A stretch of DNA of 64,000 nucleotides from Patiria pectinifera. Lineage: Eukaryota; Echinodermata; Asteroidea; Valvatida; Asterinidae. How positions within the stretch are numbered: the first letter of the stretch is position 1; each line of letters opens with the position of its first letter. The notes below the pieces were generated by a model that was not told the origin of the DNA, did no database searches, and worked only from the letters and a program-made list of their open reading frames with translations. A program made the position numbers and the translations under genes. Location of the stretch: assembly GCA_029964075.1 (NCBI GenBank), contig CM057150.1, positions 2,879,717 to 2,943,716 of the forward strand. Reading direction: 5' to 3'. Shown here one piece after another: positions 62,240 to 64,000 of the stretch.

Positions 62240-64000
62240 GTTGGTTGGTTGGTTGGTGGGTGGGTGGGTGGGTGGGTGGGTGGGTGGGTGGGGGTGGGTG
62301 GGTGGGTGGGTGGGTGGGTGGGTGGGTGGGTGGGTGGGTGGGTGGGTGGGTGGGTGGGTGGGTGGGTGGGTGGGTGGGTGGGTGGGTGGGTGGGTGGGTG
62401 GGTGGGTGGGTGGGTGGGTGGGTGGGTGGGTGGGTGGGTGGGTGGGTGGGTGGGTGGGTGGGTGGTGGTGGGTGGGTGGGTGGGTGGGTGGGTGGGTGGG
62501 TGGGTGGGTGGGTGGGTGGGTGGGTGGGTGGGTGGGTGGGTGGGTGGGTGGGTGGAGTGGGTGGGTGGGTGGGTGGGTGGGTGGGTGGGTGGGTGGGTGG
62601 GTGGGTGGGTGGGTGGGTGGGTGGGTGGGTGGGTGGGTGGGTGGGTGGGTGGGTGGGTGGGTGGGTGACCACAAATTCGCTGCCTTGTGGAGACTCACAC
62701 ACAATAGTGAACAAAACATTGTAAAGGTCTCCACAGGGCAATTTCTATAGATGAATAGGTCTCCACAAGGTTTTCACAGAAATAGATATATGGGTTTTAC
62801 TCAAAAACTAGGAATTTCAAGGTGTGTTTATTTGTCGCAGATGGAAGAGTTTTAGAAAAGGGATATTAATTCCAAATTTCAGCCCAGGAAACTTATTCTG
62901 GTTAAAATAAGAGCATTTTGAAAATTCACTTTCAAAATTGAACACTTTACTACAAGGGAACAAAGAAATGTCTCCACAAGGATACAAATTTTGGAAGGTG
63001 TGGGTGGGTGGGTGGGTGGGTGGGTGTGTGGGTGGGTGGGTGGGTGGGTGGGTGGGTGGGTGGGTGGGTGGGTGGGTGACCACAAATTTGCTGCCTTGTG
63101 GAGACTCACACACAATAGTGAACAAAACATTGTAAAGGTCTCCACAGGGCAATTTCTATAGATGAATAGGTCTCCACAAGGTTTTCACGAAATAGATATA
63201 TGGGTTTTACTCAAAAACTAGGAATTTCAAAGGTGTGTTTATTTGTCGCAGATGGAAGAGTTTTAGAAAAGGGATATTAATTCCAAATTTCAGCCCAGGA
63301 AACTTATTCTGGTTAAAATAAGAGCATTTTGAAAATTCACTTTCAAAATTGAACACTTTACTACACGGGAACAAAGAAATGTCTCCACAAGGATACAAAT
63401 TTTGGAATGTGTGGGTGTGTGGGTGGGTGTGTGGGGGGGTGGGTGGGTGGGTGGGTGGGTGGGTGGGTGGGTGGGTGGGTGGGTGGGTGGGTGGGTGGGT
63501 GGGTGGGTGGGTGGGTGGGTGCGTGCGTGCGTGGGTGGGTGACCACAAATTCGCTGCCTTGTGGAGACTCACACACAATAGTGAACAAAACATTGTAAAG
63601 GTCTCCACAGGGCAATTTCTATAGATGAATAGGTCTCCACAAGGTTTTCACGAAATAGATATATGGGTTTTACTCAAAAACTAGGAATTTCCAAGGTGTG
63701 TTTATTTGTCGCAGATGGAAGAGTTTTAGAAAAGGGATATTAATTCCAAATTTTAGCCCAGGAAACTTATTCTGGTTAAAATAAGAGCATTTTGAAAATT
63801 CACTTTCAAAATTGAACACTTTACTACACGGGAACAAAGAAATGTCTCCACAAGGATACAAATTTTGGAATGGGGTGGGTGTGTTAGTGGGTGGGTGTGT
63901 GTGTGGGTGGGTGTGTGGGTGGGTGGGTGGGTGGGTGGGTGGGTGGGTGGGTGGGTGGGTGGGTGGGTGGGTGGGTGGGTGGGTGGGTGGGTGGGTGGGT
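62240..64000 (+). repeat. Macrosatellite: GGGT tracts alternating with a 330-bp unit
   Basis: GGGT/TGGG tracts at about 62240-62667, 63000-63078, 63401-63540 and 63880-64000 alternate with near-identical 330-bp units (62668-63000, 63079-63407, 63541-63875). Each unit starts GACCACAAATTCGCTGCC, contains CTTGTGGAGAC and its complement GTCTCCACAAGG twice, and ends ACAAATTTTGGAA. The array continues past the window edge. Open frames (Gly-Trp-Val or His-Pro-Pro-Thr repeats) are artefacts of the 4-bp unit. Confidence 0.95.

Noticed and set aside
62085-62750. Open frames of 150-218 codons of Gly-Gly-Trp-Val or His-Pro-Pro-Thr
   Set aside because: They result from the GGGT tetramer; frames on both strands are equally open.
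1-64000. CRISPR array, bacterial operon or integron
   Set aside because: The CGATAATG repeats and satellites lack unique spacers of constant length, and the window is clearly a spliced eukaryotic genome with no bacterial genes.

Overview
The window looks like a piece of the nuclear genome of a marine invertebrate animal, most likely a deuterostome (echinoderm first choice; hemichordate or cephalochordate possible). The reasons are intron-rich genes with GT-AG splicing, extracellular Ig and FN3 domains on symmetrical phase-1 exons, a tRNA-derived SINE, CR1-like, RTE-like and Ty3/gypsy elements, many foldback MITEs and long microsatellites. Species and percent identities cannot be settled by eye.

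The host content is one tandem gene family of cell-surface proteins, which I assembled exon by exon. Gene 1 (+, 559-25367, 12 exons, 744 codons plus stop, complete) encodes signal peptide, Ig, Ig, FN3, a short linker exon, an unfamiliar five-cysteine module (called CR here), Ig, Ig, a membrane segment and a short tail. Gene 2 (-, 56371-33282) encodes signal peptide, two rounds of Ig-Ig-FN3-CR, a membrane segment and a tail; its 5' half reads cleanly but its 3' half carries several breaks. Gene 3 (-, 61706-58570, only its 3' end inside the window) encodes CR, membrane segment and an intact tail with two PPxY motifs. Genes 2 and 3 are tandem; gene 1 converges on them. All extracellular exon joints are phase 1, so whole modules can be gained or lost without breaking the frame.

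Layout: 1-558 gene 1 promoter; 638-13464 giant first intron full of repeats carrying TGACGTCA palindromes; 13465-25367 the remaining gene 1 exons, with a foldback, a long palindrome, a helicase fragment, a hAT-type MITE and a SINE in introns; 26041-30540 a decayed CR1-like retrotransposon with a nested TTAA-flanked insertion; 30870-38270 the 3' end of gene 2, duplicated as 56610-61900 around the 3' end of gene 3; 38340-39192 an RTE-like remnant; 39663-40902 the second Ig-Ig-FN3 set of gene 2; 41072-51084 a young, full-length Ty3/gypsy element on the minus strand with 1237-bp LTRs and a third ORF encoding C2H2 zinc fingers; 51423-56371 the 5' half of gene 2, with a GGATGGA minisatellite at 51730-52790; 62240-64000 a GGGT-rich macrosatellite.

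Two points stand out. First, the receptor family and its CR module are not ones I recognise, and its cytoplasmic motifs differ between paralogs (two PPxY in gene 3, none in gene 1). Second, the duplicated blocks supply empty sites for several insertions: the LTR element, a CACGAAGT MITE, a TTAA-type MITE, the TGACCTTTGACC repeat and the RTE remnant. These fix their boundaries and relative ages without any other genome.
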